DNA of 64,000 nucleotides from Lampris incognitus (GCF_029633865.1 NC_079230.1:30532666-30596665); one strand, 5' to 3'; numbered from the stretch's first letter, positions 21,480 to 33,029 are shown. The notes: a model not told the origin generated them from the letters alone. A program made the numbers and translations.

Positions 21480-24400
21480 GTAAACCTCCCACTTAAAAGT
21501 AGTCATGTGTTTACACGCGGCTTTCATCAGCATTGAGCGTTTTAAAATTCAGTGATTGGAGTCTTGTTTTGCTGTAAATTCCATTACCTACAATGTATTA
21601 TGCATTCAAGCTGACATTAGACAAGGTAAATATGTTGATGCACACAGATGCCGAAGCACTTCCACGGCAGTCCAGCCTATGCCAAGAAGTCGGTTACGGC
21701 TGCCGACTTCAGAAAGGATGATGAGGGGAAAAAGGATAAGTCACTGGTCATTCATGACGACCTGTTTGAACGAGCGGCCAGGGAAACCAAAACGAAGGCC
21801 ACCTTCAATAAAGTGGTGAATGCCTTCATCAAAAGAGATATCAGACGTCGTGGTCATGTTGAGTTTATTTATGCTGCCCTGAAGAAGATGCCAGAGTTTG
21901 GTGTAGAGAAAGACCTAGCTGTCTACAATAAGCTCTTGGACGTTTTCCCCAAAGAGGTGTTTGTCCCCAGGAACTATATCCAACGCATGTTTAACCACTA
22001 TCCTCGGCAGCAGGAGTGTGGAATTCAGGTGCTGGAGCAGATGGAGAGCTATGGTATGTATCTGCTGTATATCAAGTTAGTGTCTGTGCCTTGATCCGAC
22101 CATGAATCTTCAAGCCTAGCAAACTTTGTGCATGTTTGTGGATGGGTTTTTGTGTGACCAGGTATAATGCCCAATGTGGAGACTAAGGTCCTGTTGGTCC
22201 AGATCTTTGGAGAGAAAAGCCACCCCATGAGGAAGTTTCAGCGCCTGATGTACTGGTTCCCCAAATTCAAACACACAAACCCCTACCCGATCCCATATCA
22301 ACTGCCCGAAGATCCCGTTGACCTGGCTCGATTTAGCCTGACACGTATCGCCAGTGACCTAGATGCAAAGGTCACCGTCTACCAGGTATATCTTGATTAT
22401 GGGTTTGGATAGAGTGCACAGACTGAAAGGATGTCCTTGCATCCATGTCATGTTTGTATCAGAGTCAGAAGAAATCAGAAATTCTTCATCCCTTGGTGTT
22501 GTTGGTACAGAGAATAACGCCGAGCTGAATTCCAAGTGCATGTGCTGCACATGGCAATAAAAGAATTCCTGATTTCTTCTGATTCTGATATAAAAACATG
22601 ACATGTATGCAAGAACATCCTTTCAGTTTGTGTACTCCATGTGTACACCATGTTTTTGACATTTCAGTCAAGCGACTGTGTCTTCAGAAAACACCTTTGA
22701 CCAAAACGTTAACTAAACCAAAGTACAGACGTAACATGGTCATGGTTTGATTTTTAAGCTTATACCTCTTTTCATCTGTACAGAATTAAGTAAACGTGTG
22801 TTGGCACTAAAACCAGCTTTTATGTGTGAAACAACTATTTGGATATTGACACATATTTTTTGGAAACCTGAGAATGATTAATGTCAAAGAAAGGTGAATC
22901 AGTTTATCTGCACACAACGTTTATTGAGAGAAACATTCCATCATCATCTAAGTGACCTCTTCAGTCTCACCTGACTGCAGGTACCCCACCCTTATAAACA
23001 ATACAGTGACTGCAGGTAAACAATACAGGGACTGCAGGTACCCCCACCCTTATAAACAATACAGTGACTGCAGGTACCCCCACCCTTATAAACAATACAG
23101 TGACTGCAGGTGTCCCACCCTTATAAACAATACAGTGGCTGCAGGTACCCCCACCCTTATAAACAATACAGTGACTGCAGGTGTCCCCACCCTTATAAAT
23201 AATACAGTGGCTGCAGGTACCCCCACCCTTATAAACAATACAGTGGCATAACGACCCAAACCAACGACCAGTTTCATATGCAAATATGGGCATGACCATT
23301 AACTAGAGTTACCATGGCCATGTGTACGACTCACAGAGGATTGGGGAATAGTTGCAACCACAGCATTGTAAGATGGCGACAGATGTACTCTTAAGCCCCC
23401 CCCCCCCCCGGTTTAGGTATGGTCGTTCCCTCTTCACATAGATGGCCTCTTTGACTTCCTGTTCAATTCAGCGTTCCTTCCTATCAAGGGTGTGCACCTC
23501 CTCATCCTTGAAAGAGTGGCCACTGGCCTGTAGATGGTGTAGACTGTGGAGTCCTGGCCTGTAGATGGTGTAGACCAGGGATAGGCAACATGGTCCAGAA
23601 AGGTCCGGTGTGGGTGCAGGTCTTTGTTCCAACCAAGCAGTTACACGCCTGATTCTATTAGTCTTTGCCAAGGACCTTGATTTGTAGACACAGGTGTGTA
23701 ACTCCTTGGTTGGAACAAAGACCTGCTCCCACACCGGACCTTTCTGGACCATGTTGCCTATCCCTGGTATAGACTGTGGAGTCCTGGCCTGTAGATGGTG
23801 TAGGCTGTGGAGTCCTGGCCTGACATGTTAGCTCTCCTGTGTTGTGTCATCCTCTTGGCCAGCGTCTGTTTAGTTTCCCTGATGTACAAGTCACGGCAAT
23901 CCTCCTGGCACTTAACAGGGTACACTATATTGTCCTGTTTGTGCCAGGGTGACCCGATCCTTGGGATGGACCAATTTTAACATCGTCATCCTTCTGGCAG
24001 ACAAAGGCAGATGCGCTGTACCAGACAGATTATCATGAGAAAATTGTGACGTTACATAGCGGCATAAATACTTAGGAGCCCCTGAAATGAGATCCAGGCA
24101 GTGGTTACAAGAAAAAGGTGATAGATTGACTGAAGATGGCGGAACAGGACAATGCTTTTGACAGAATTTTGTACCACAGACTATGCCCAGGGGAAGCTAC
24201 ACCTAGTCTATATGGTTTACCTAAGATACATAAACAGGATGTGCCACTACGGCCTGTTGTTTGTATGATTAAGTCAGTGACCTATAAAAAGAAAAGAAGA
24301 AGAAAGCCACTGTATTTCATCGTTGTACAGGTTCCAGTGAAATTTGTTCTCTCTACATGTAAACCATCTTATATTGTATAGGAGCAGTGGGCAGCTGCAG

Positions 24401-27400
24401 CGCCCGGGGACCAACTCCACTTATTCTTTCCATTGCCTTGCTCAGGGGCACAGGCAGGAGTATTAACCCTAACATGCATGTCTTTTTGATGGTGGGAGGA
24501 AACCGGAGCACCCGGAGGAAACCCACACAGACCAAGGGAGAACATGCAAACTCCTCACAGAAAGGACCTGGGACGGCCTGGGGTTTGAACCCAGGACCTT
24601 CTTGCTGTAAAGCAACAGTGGTATCCACTGGACCACCATGCCCGTAACATCTCTTAAGTTTCTGACATCGATTCTTAACCCGTTGGTAGGCAGTAATGAG
24701 TATCACATTCAGAACGCTGTGGATGTTGTGGATAAGGTGAGGGACATCATTATGGACAGGGATGAAACAATGGTCTCTTATGATGTTACATCTCTCTTCA
24801 CGTGCATTCTTGTTGATGAAGCAGTGGAGGTAGTCCATATGAAATTACAAAACGACCCCACCCTTACCAATAGGACCACCCCTGACACTGGCCAAGTTTG
24901 TCTGCTCCTGAAGCTGGGTCTTCAGTCCACGTGCTTCACATACAGGGGGCAGTACTACAGGCAGAGGCATGGGTGTGCTATGGGTTCCCCAGTCTCACCT
25001 GTAGTGGCCAACTTGCATATGGAGGAAGTGGAAAAGAGGCCCTGATGTCCTATCCAGGGACACCACCTAGCCATTGGTTCAGATTTGTGGACGACACCTG
25101 GGTTAAACTTGAATCCCAGGATGTAGCTCATTTCACTGACCAGTGAAAATGACAGATTAGTCTTCTTACACTGTAAAATTGGTGATGGGGGACATTTGAT
25201 TGTTGATGTTTACCGTAAACCAACACATACTGATCAGTACTTAAGGTTTGACTCTCATCATCTACTGGAGCACAAAATAGGAGTCATCAGGACGCTGTAC
25301 CACCGAGCTGACAACGTCCCCACCGACACAGCGGCCGGGGAAGGGGAGAAATCCCACATTAAACAGGCCCTGGTTAAGTGTGGTTATCCTAGCTGGGTGT
25401 TTGTCAAAGCCAGGAAGACGTCCAAACACTGCACCAGCCGATGGAAGAGAGGAGAAGGACAACAGCTGTCTAAGCGTAAACCAGAGGTGATTCTGTATGT
25501 GGCGGGAGTGGCGGAAAAGTTGGGGTGTGTATTTTCAAAACACCGCGTCTCAGTTGCTTTCAAACCCCAAAACACACTGTGCCAGACGTTGGTTCACCCC
25601 AAGGATCGGGTCCCCCCCAGCACAAACAGCAATATAGTGTAACTGTTAAATGCCAGGAGGATTGCCGAGACTTGTACATTGGGGAAACGAAACAGATGCT
25701 GGCCAAGAGGATGACACAACACAGGAGAGCTAACACATCAATCAGGCCAGGACTGTCTACACCATCTACAGGCCAGGACTCCACAGTCTACACCATCTAC
25801 AGGCCAGGACTCCAAAGTCTACACCATCTACAGGCCAGGACTCCACAGTCTACACCATCTACAGGCCAGGACTCCACAGTCTACACCATCTACAGGCCAG
25901 GACTCCAAAGTCTACACCATCTACAGGCCAGGACTCCACAGTCTACACCATCTACAGGCCAGGACTCCAAAGTCTACACCATCTACAGGCCAGGACTCCA
26001 CAGTCTACACCATCTACAGGCCAGGACTCCACAGTCTACACCATCTACAGGCCAGGACTCCACAGTCTACACCATCTACAGGCCAGGACTCCACAGTCTA
26101 CACCATCTATAGGCCAGGACTCCACAGTCTACACCATCTATAGGCCAGGACTCCACAGTCTACACCATCTATAGGCCAGTGGCCACTCCTTCAAGGATGA
26201 GGATGTGCACATCCTTGATAGGGAGGAACGCTGGTTTGAACAGGAAGTCAAAAGAGGCCATCTGTTGCCCCTTTTCCAATACATGGTACCGGCTCAACTC
26301 GACTCGACTCGCCCTTTTTTTTGTTTTCCAGTACTGGAAAGTACCAGCATTTTGGTAACTGTTACCACTTTTCTGGTACCACCTTTGTCGAGGTTCCAAA
26401 AAAAACTGGAGCGGGTACGCTGAGATGGTACTGTTACGGTAATGGAAAATGACACAGAAGCGAGTCAAGCCGAGCCGGTACCATGTAGTGGAAAAGGGGC
26501 ATAAGTTAAGAGGGAACGACCATCCCTGAACCGGGGGGGGGGGGGGGGGGGGGCTTAAGAGTACATCTGTCACCATCTTACAATGCTGTAATTGCAACTA
26601 TTCCCCAATCCTCTGTGAACAGTACACATGGCCACTGTAACTCCAGTTAATGGTCACGGCAATTTGCATACGAATCTGGTTGTTGGTGTCAGTTGTTATG
26701 CCACTGTATTGTTTATAAGGGTGGGGGTACCTGCAGCCACTCTATTGTTTGTAAGGGTGGGGGTACCTGCAGCCACTGTATTGTTTGTAAGGGTGGGGGT
26801 ACCTGCAGTCCGGTGAGACTGAAGAGGTCATTTAGATGATGATGGAACGTTTCTCTCAGTAAACGTGGTGTCCACATGAACTGATTCAACCTTGTTTGGT
26901 TTTCTTACCTGGAGACACTAAGAGAGATTAACATTTTTGACCATATGAGCCTTTATGGTTGTCAGTGTTAAGGTCTGTCTGCCAGATGGTGGAGGTAATC
27001 AGGTGTATATAACATTGCATATCTATATCTCTTCTCCTCTGTAGATGCCCTTCACAGACATCACGGAGGCTGGAGAGGAGATATCACATCCATATATTGT
27101 AGGTAAGGAAAGAATTTTGGTTTTGATTATTCGTTTAGTGTTTGATCCGTGCATTTCTTGCATAGTTGCGTATCTGCACGTCGTATCGTGTAAATGTTTA
27201 TTCCTTAATGTGATACACTTTTTAACATCGCCGATCCTTCATTTTCCTCATTTCCTGGCGCTAGGTACCCAAAGTCCAGACCAGATAGAGCTGCTGGCCA
27301 AGCATGACGCCAGCAGGCCAGTGTTTGTGGAGGGACCCTTTCCTCTGTGGCTCAGGAAGACTTGTGTATACTACTACATCCTCAGGGCTGACCCACTGCC

Positions 27401-30400
27401 ACCCGAGGAAAAGGTAGGAGACTCTGTTTTCAATTGCTGTGCAGTCAGTATCTGGAACACGTCCTGTGTGTAACATTAGGGGAGAAGTTTGCCTAAAATA
27501 TCAGAAGGATCGGCGTCTGAGTAGCGTGGCAGTCCGTTCCGTTACCTACCAACACGGGGATCGCCGGATCGAATCCCCGTGTTGCCTCCGGCTTGGTTGG
27601 GCGTCCCTATTGACACAATTGGCCGTGTCTGCGGATGGGAAGCCGGATGTGGGGATGTGTCCTGATTGCTGCACTAGCGCCTCCTCTGGTCAGCCGGGGC
27701 ACCTGTTCGGGGGGAGGGGGAACTGGAGGGAATAGCGTGATCCGCCCACACGCTACGTCCCCCTGGTGAAACTCCTCACTGTCAGGTGAAAAGAAGCGGC
27801 TGGTGACTCCACATGTATGGGAGGAGGCATGTGGTAGTCTGCAGCCCTCCCCGGATCGGCAGAGGGGGTGGAGCAGAGACCGGGATGACTCAGAAGAGTG
27901 GGGCAATTGGCCAAGTACAATGGGGGAGGAAGAAGAAAAAAAAAGATCAGAAGGATTGATCATCTTTCCAAGTGTTCTCAGATATGGCTGGGAACATAGA
28001 GAAGGTGAGTCAGTTCGTCTGGACACAACGTTTACTGAGAGACACGTTTCTTCATCATCTAAGTGACCTCTTCAGTCTCACCTGACTGCAGGCACCCCCA
28101 AGTTACGAAAGCAAGCAAACGACGAAGTCAAGAGGCCACACACCGAAGGCTCTGAACAGGGAAGAGCTGAGCGACATTTTTAAAATCGGAGCTTGCATTT
28201 ATGTCCAGTTCTCGACACGGGTTCGAGAAAGCCCCCTGAGCCTTGTCGCTGTGGTGTCCATGATTTCACCCATTTGGTGCAATTTCTCCTTATTTTTCAC
28301 CTCCGCCTCTTCCTTCCTTCTTCCACAACCAAAAAACAAGGGCTGACCAACACCGGTGCCATTTGCCACTTTTTACCCGACGTATTCTCCATGAGAAGCA
28401 GCTATACTACCACACTGTCTGTACTGAGTAGACGCTCAGTACAGACAGTGCAGTACTGTACTGGGTGAGTAGTACTGTACTGAGCGAGTACAATACAGTA
28501 CTGTACTGTCTGTACTGAGTAGATGCTCAGTACAGACAGTGCAGTACTGTACTGGGTGAGTAGTACTGTACTGAGCGAGTACAATACAGTACTGTACTGT
28601 CTGTACTGAGTAGATGCTCAGTACAGACAGTGCAGTACTGTACTGGGTGAGTAGTACTGTACTGAGCGAGTACAATACAGTACTGTACTGTCTGTACTGA
28701 GTAGACGCTCAGTACAGACAGTGCAGTACTGTACTGGGTGAGTAGTACTGTACTGAGCGAGTACAATACAGTACTCGCTCAGTACCGAGCGAGAGTTGAG
28801 TGAAAATGGTAAGCAAACGCTGCTTTGTTTACGGTTTGTATATCCGCAGTCCCGGGTCTTCCGGTTTCAAAAACGATGAATACAGACCACCGCCCCCCGC
28901 TGGTGCGGAGAGTTATTTCCTCTCATGCAGGTGTAGAACGCTACATTAGCCAACAGTCGGCCTTCGTCGGCGCTAGTTCTCTGGTGTCGGTTTGGCGTGT
29001 CTGGGCCCTTAGTGCCCCCCCCTCCCCCTCCCGGTTCTGGGATGGTACTTGAATTGCTTGTTGTTACTCTGAGTCAGTCTCTTTGTGTTCATTTCTCCGT
29101 GTTGTTATTAATTTGCTTTTTGTGTGGTATCTGTGTTTCTGGAATACTCTGAAGGTGGAGGAGCCCTATGATCCAGAGAGGTGTTTCGACTACCCTCTCC
29201 AGCTGGACCTGGATTTGGAGCGGGACCTGGGAGAGGAAGAGGAATTTGATGTTGATGACTGTAAGACATACAAACCGAGACACTCAAGTTTAGGTCACTG
29301 AACTCTCACCGTCTTTACGGTTAAGTCAGAAGGAGGTGGCGTAACGACATGTGTCATTTACTCATCAATACTAATGTCCTGGGATAAAAGGGAAAAACAA
29401 GTTACACTCTGGGTTTGAACTACAGGGGAGTCATGGGAAGCTTGGCTCCTCGTGGAAAGACAGGAGCTCCCCTGAAAATATGGCTTTGGTAACTTTAGCG
29501 GGGGGGGGGGGTCTCTTAAGTATTAATTTCCAAATTGATTTTACCACGGTTTTGCAGAGTGCATATCTATCTTCTTTTTTTTTTTATGGCAACAAATTAT
29601 GGTCCAAATTGATGAGATTTTTTGGGTGATTCAGCATTCACAATGCAGACTGGGCTGTTCCTACCATCTACATCTAAACCTGGTGGTGCAATGGCAAACT
29701 GACCATAACAGAGGAATGTATTTATTCTTGTACATTTAATCCGATTCTTAGTTATTTATCTATAATCTACTACTACTACTACTATTTTCAGCTGCTCCCG
29801 TTAGGAGTTGCCACAGCGGATAATCCGTTTCCATCTCTTCCTGTTTTCTGCATCTTCCTCTGTCCCACCAGCCACCTGCATGTCCTCCCTCACCACATCC
29901 ATAAACCTCCTCTTTGGCCTTCCTCTTCTCCTCTTCCCTGGCAGCTCCATATTCAGCATCCTTCTCCCAATATACCCAGCATCTCTCCTCCACACATGTC
30001 CAAACCATCTCCATCTTGCCTCTCTTGCTTTGTCTCCAAACCGTCCAACCTGAGCTGTCCCTCTAATATAATCGTTCCTAATCCTGTCCTTCTTCATCAC
30101 TCCCAATGAAAATCTTCTCATCTTCATCTCTGCCACCTCCTGCTCCACCTCCTGTCTTTCCATCAGTGCCGCTGTCTCCAAACCATATAACATAGCTGGT
30201 CTCACAACCATCTTGTAAACCTTCCCTTTAACTCTTGCTGGTACCCTTCTGTCACAAATCACTCCTGACACTCTTCTCCACCCACTCCACCCTGCCTGCA
30301 CCCTCTTCAGCTCTCTTCTGCACTCCCCATTACTTTGGACAGTTGACCCCAAGTATTTAAACTCATGCCTTCGTCACCTCTGCTCCTTGCAGAGTTTTTA

Positions 30401-31075
30401 TCTATAATCTATTTTAGTTAATATTTACTATGCATCCGTGTGTTCTAGGCTTGTTTTGCTGCTGTGTGGCCTTTGCTTTTGACCCACTCATTTTTTATTT
30501 ACCAGCAAATTGTTGTACTGTTCTATGTGGCTGTGTGGTATCATGGCTGATGTTTGTTTTGATATTTGTCTCTGAGGCACGGCTCTGCTGATAGAGCAAG
30601 TGTGTATATCTCCTTGTGTCATGGATGTACTGTAGTAGGTCCTCCCTGAGGCATGCCCCCCAGTTTGACACTTGAGCTCCAGCGTAAGCCATGCTATTGT
30701 TTGCACCCTGTTTATACCCATCATCCTGTGTTCTAGCTGATGAGACTGATTATCATGTGTCCTCTCTCTCCAGTGGATGAGGGTCCAGTATTTGCCTTGT
30801 GCATGACCAGCCACGGAGACCAGGCCACCCTCAACCAGTGGATCTCTAACCTACAGCAGACAAACCCCATCCTGGGTCGTGTCCCCACCCTCTTCCGCCT
30901 GGACGCAGGCCAGCGGGAGGTCCAGAGGGTTGTGGACCCTGGCCCAGACCACGGCTACCAGAAAGACTCGGAGACGGACACCAAGGGAAGGGAGGAGCAA
31001 CGGTTTGAACAGCAAGCTGAGACGGACAATTTTGTGGAAGAAAAGCCACAACAAAGCCAAAGGGTAAAGCAGTGA
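21333..31075 (+). CDS. ecsit: ECSIT, complete, 463 aa in seven coding exons
   Basis: Exons 21333-21479, 21648-22053, 22162-22385, 27045-27102, 27265-27413, 29155-29260 and 30774-31075. Every junction is GT-AG and the phases match (0,1,0,1,0,1). The lengths total 1392 nt (464 codons with stop). ECSIT is a mitochondrial complex I assembly factor (MCIA complex, with NDUFAF1 and ACAD9) and a TRAF6-linked adaptor in Toll signalling. The N terminus ([19 protein letters not shown]) looks like a mitochondrial presequence. The PPR-like N domain includes [31 protein letters not shown] and YPRQQECGI. The C-terminal domain includes [20 protein letters not shown] and EGPVFALC. All match human ECSIT closely, and the length is close to the human 431 aa. 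The start is the first in-frame ATG after the likely acceptor. The upstream ATG at 21322 stops after four codons. Confidence 0.95.
21648..22053 (+). CDS. ecsit: ecsit coding exon 2 (residues 50-185)
   Basis: Acceptor CACACAG, donor TATG|GTATGT, phase 0 to 1. Contains the conserved block [20 protein letters not shown]. Confidence 0.95.
22162..22385 (+). CDS. ecsit: ecsit coding exon 3 (residues 185-259)
   Basis: Acceptor GTGACCAG, donor TACCAG|GTATAT, phase 1 to 0. Contains [13 protein letters not shown] and YWFPKF. Confidence 0.95.
22412..22637. mobile_element. Foldback element, about 226 bp
   Basis: The arms GAGTGCACAGACTGAAAGGA and the complement of TCCTTTCAGTTTGTGTACTC pair over about 65 bp with few mismatches, around a non-palindromic core. 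It starts 26 bp inside ecsit intron 3. No coding capacity. Superfamily not assigned. Confidence 0.75.
22975..23245. repeat. 36-bp tandem repeat of the Penelope-like 3' UTR
   Basis: About eight units of CCCACCCTTATAAACAATAC plus AGTGACTGCAGGTACC. Shorter arrays of the same unit occur at 6565, 26700 and 38130, so the array is part of the element and varies in copy number. Confidence 0.93.
23576..23766. mobile_element. hAT-type palindromic MITE, 191 bp
   Basis: Termini CAGGGATAGGCAACATGGTC and its complement. Target duplication GTGTAGAC / GTATAGAC (7 of 8). A second copy lies at 52895-53096. Inserted in the 31-bp array of the Penelope-like left arm. Confidence 0.92.
24378..24645 (-). mobile_element. 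tRNA-headed SINE (family B)
   Basis: Reverse copy: GGTGGGAGGAAACCGGAGCA core and a head with GGTTTGAACCC in reverse. It is inserted in the RT region of the Penelope-like copy. Confidence 0.85.
25742..26180. repeat. 31-bp minisatellite inside the GIY-YIG frame, about 14 copies
   Basis: Same unit as at 11388-11735, with CCACAG/CCAAAG variants and three terminal units carrying CTATAGG. No stop in any of the three forward frames. Confidence 0.97.
26266..26502. mobile_element. Palindromic MITE with TGCCCCTTTTCCA ends
   Basis: Left end TTGCCCCTTTTCCAATACAT and right end ATGTAGTGGAAAAGGGGCAT form inverted repeats extending into GGTACCGGCTC / GAGCCGGTACC. A partial copy is at about 36265-36430. Inserted in the Penelope-like 3' UTR. 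Confidence 0.85.
27045..27102 (+). CDS. ecsit: ecsit coding exon 4 (residues 260-279)
   Basis: 58-nt exon, acceptor CTCTGTAG, donor GTAG|GTAAGG, phase 0 to 1. Encodes [20 protein letters not shown], aligning with the human ECSIT segment that ends PHIVG. Confidence 0.93.
27265..27413 (+). CDS. ecsit: ecsit coding exon 5 (residues 279-328)
   Basis: Acceptor GCGCTAG, donor AAAAG|GTAGGA. Contains [15 protein letters not shown] and [14 protein letters not shown], near-identical to human. Confidence 0.95.
27506..27945 (+). mobile_element. tRNA-headed SINE (family A)
   Basis: Full-length plus copy (head about 27506, GGATCGAATCCCCGTGTTGC, A-rich tail to 27945) in the ecsit intron between coding exons 5 and 6. 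Confidence 0.92.
28000..28098 (-). mobile_element. Penelope-like 3' end fragment
   Basis: AGGTGAGTCAGTTCGTCTGG, then AAGTGACCTCTTCAGTCTCA: the minus-orientation terminus of the family. Confidence 0.8.
28410..28785. repeat. 91-bp satellite-like array, four copies
   Basis: Units start with CTGTCTGTACTGAGTAGA at 28415, 28506, 28597 and 28688. Each unit contains a hairpin (GTCTGTACTGAG with CTCAGTACAGAC) and GTACTGTACT palindromes. ecsit intron. Confidence 0.95.
29155..29260 (+). CDS. ecsit: ecsit coding exon 6 (residues 329-364)
   Basis: Acceptor TCTGAAG, donor GACT|GTAAGA, phase 0 to 1. Encodes [20 protein letters not shown], matching human YYPMQLDLEYV. Confidence 0.93.
29770..30396 (-). mobile_element. 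RTE-type LINE 3' end with 15-bp target duplication
   Basis: The minus frame encodes a C-terminal RT tail ([18 protein letters not shown], then [18 protein letters not shown] and WFGHVWRRD). It ends in (TAG)n/(CTA)n trinucleotides on the 3' side. The flanks TTTATCTATAATCTA at 29755-29769 and 30397-30411 are identical, so the insertion is well bounded and 5'-truncated. Last ecsit intron. Confidence 0.92.
30774..31075 (+). CDS. ecsit: ecsit coding exon 7 (residues 364-463)
   Basis: Acceptor CTCTCCAG. Begins (L)[19 protein letters not shown], as human EEGPVFAMC. Ends RVKQ and stop. The Gln/Glu-rich end resembles the human C-terminus. Confidence 0.93.
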
Positions 31076-31267
31076 ACAGCCTCAAGGACTAGGACCAACA
31101 GAAGAAACTGGCCTGTTGTATGTGTGTCCTTCACCGCGGGGATTCTCTTTTTTTTCTATTCTTATGTCATTCTAAACCCTTTTTAGTGTAAGTTCAGAAA
31201 TGTGGTGAACAAAGAATGTTACGAGGAATCAAAGAGAATAATCCTGTCTTTGTTATGTGTCTCACAG

Positions 31268-31304
31268 CTGTCGTCAGCCCCTGTAAAGAAAAAGGGCAGC
31301 ATAG
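31268..31304 (+). CDS. Possible alternative ecsit exon (37 nt)
   Basis: Acceptor TCTCACAG, donor CATAG|GTGAGG. A donor inside the last exon (CAAAGG|GTAAAG at 31063) would read into it in frame as LSSAPVKKKGSI. The phase then fits an acceptor at 31749 (ATTTAACAG) giving DPFDHSDLKRVSSKRR. Spliced this way, the tail would run into a LINE fragment. Phase-consistent, but no family support. Confidence 0.3.
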
Positions 31305-31439
31305 GTGAGGTTGTATGACTATTGTCCGTAATAGATATCTAATTTGATGCGCTTTAATTCAACAAGAAGTTCCACAAGAAAGTCTGCGCTAAGACTCTTA
31401 GAGGCAGTAAAGAGTGTCAGAATATCTCATTTCTCTCTA

Positions 31440-31445
31440 AATAAA
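31440..31445 (+). promoter_or_regulatory. Candidate ecsit polyadenylation signal
   Basis: AATAAA 365 bp after the stop codon, the first canonical signal downstream. Confidence 0.55.
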
Positions 31446-31954
31446 CACTTCCACTCTAGTTTCATTGAGTGACTATTCCATCACTTTTTGGTGCTTAACA
31501 ACATTTGAATGTTGTACTGAAATGCTGGCGGCGGGTGAGGAAGTTGCTGTCTGTGATTCGCCCATCGGGTTATGATCCACACAATAACAACCAGGCCATC
31601 AACAGTCACGTGTGAGGGATGGCAGGCAGCTTGTAATGCAGTAGAGCGGCATCTCCCTGGCTGATCCCTCACCAGATGGAAGACTTGCCTGCTGAAGTTC
31701 TGCAGATTAAGAGTTTATGAACTAACATTTGCATTTTATCATTTAACAGATCCTTTCGACCACAGTGATTTAAAGAGAGTCAGCAGTAAGCGGAGAGTGC
31801 GCTCCACTTCAGAAAATCCGGTCCATTGCTCAGTGGGTCATTTCCTGTTCATCCAGAGTCAGTTTAAGCTACAAAAACAAGGATCTCTCCCTTGGAAGCT
31901 CAAGTTGGGAGGCAATACCGAGTATCATGAAGGGGTCATGTGTTCGCCCCCTGG

Positions 31955-32200
31955 TAGGCTGCAATTGGTGTGCCTCAAGGATCAATGTTCAGCCCACTCC
32001 GTACAGTACTGTGGCCCAGTCGTCTCGGCACCTGGTCTCTCTACCGTTGCTATGCCGATGACACCCGAGACTACCTTTTTTCCCCCTGTGAGACTGAGGT
32101 GTGTGGTATCTTGCTGACATATCTGCTCAGATGCGCAAGCAGCCCCTCCAGCTCAGCTTGTGACATTGTCCAGCTTAATTCTAACTGGAATCCTTAAGTC
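31955..32200 (+). mobile_element. LINE reverse-transcriptase fragment
   Basis: GVPQGSMFSPL followed by a YRCYADDTRDYLF block is the RT catalytic region (YADD) of an L2/CR1-like LINE. It is very short and broken. Confidence 0.8.
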
Positions 32201-32267
32201 AGATTACTCACACCATTTTTGGATATATATACTTCATTAATCCCCGTAGGGAAATAATGCTCTGCAT

Positions 32268-32400
32268 GTAAGCCGTCATAGCCGTGGAGCTAGGAACAGT
32301 GGGCAGCACCCGGGGACCAACTCCAGTTCATCTCGTCATGCCTTGGTCAGGGGCACAGATGGGAGTATTAACCCTAACATGCATGTCTTTTTTGACATGT
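32268..32400 (-). mobile_element. Family B SINE tail fragment
   Basis: CGGGGACCAACTCCAGTTCA and GGGAGTATTAACCCTAACAT match the 3' part of the copy at 24378. Confidence 0.8.
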
Positions 32401-32464
32401 AATCCACCTATTGCATAATCCAACTGTTTGCACTTGACATAACTTGCACTCTTGGCTATATGGT

Positions 32465-32790
32465 TGCTATTTAGTACTCATCATCATCGGCAGTCACTCG
32501 GGGTTGAGTATGACCATCCTCCATCTGGGTCCCTCTGGGTCTTCAGATGGGTGTAGAGGTCGACCCCAGAGCCGCATAATGGGACATCTGCTTGTGACAG
32601 CTTTTTATGTGAGTGGCTGATGCGCCTGCAGCCACCACACGGTCCTTGGCAGGGGGTGGCCAGAGTCCAATGGCATGGAGAACCAAGACGACTGGGGACC
32701 CCCCTCTGCTGCAGCCTTCATCCCCCTTCACTGCCGTTGTGACCTGGAGACTTCTTCCACCATTGAGGCCATTTAGTACTCTACCAAACG
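32465..32790 (-). repeat. Dispersed repeat B, opposite orientation
   Basis: Counterpart of 12680-13105: TCCAATGGCATGGAGAACCA and the GCCACCACACGGTCCTTGGC block. Confidence 0.7.
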
Positions 32791-33029
32791 GAGAGCACTG
32801 CACTAGAGCGGTTTCCACTAGATGGCATGTCCAGGCTGACACTGACCACTACTGAACCACTACTGAACCACTACTAAGCCACTACTAAAACTACAGCAGT
32901 ATTCTAGTGCAGTAGACAGACTTGTGTTGTGTATCTTAGTTGAATTAAGTTATATGGTCGATATACAATTATGTAATTGTCAAAAAACAGTTTGGTCTTT
33001 AGGTGGGTTACAGTTAGCCCCATATACCC

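Larger units (their letters stand above)
22885..26905 (+). mobile_element. Penelope-like element locus with RT and GIY-YIG, inverted 3' arm at left
   Basis: Left arm 22885-23970 is a minus-orientation 3' end (3' UTR, repeat, GIY-YIG start). From about 23970 a plus copy follows: RT pieces ([46 protein letters not shown]) at about 24160-25150, then the GIY-YIG start [20 protein letters not shown] at 25665-25730. The 31-bp array lies at 25742-26180 and the 3' UTR runs to 26905. RT plus GIY-YIG identifies the Penelope-like order. The copy is broken at several points and carries nested insertions: hAT MITE 23576-23766, SINE B about 24378-24645, MITE about 26266-26502. It fills ecsit intron 3, between coding exons 3 and 4. 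Confidence 0.9.
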
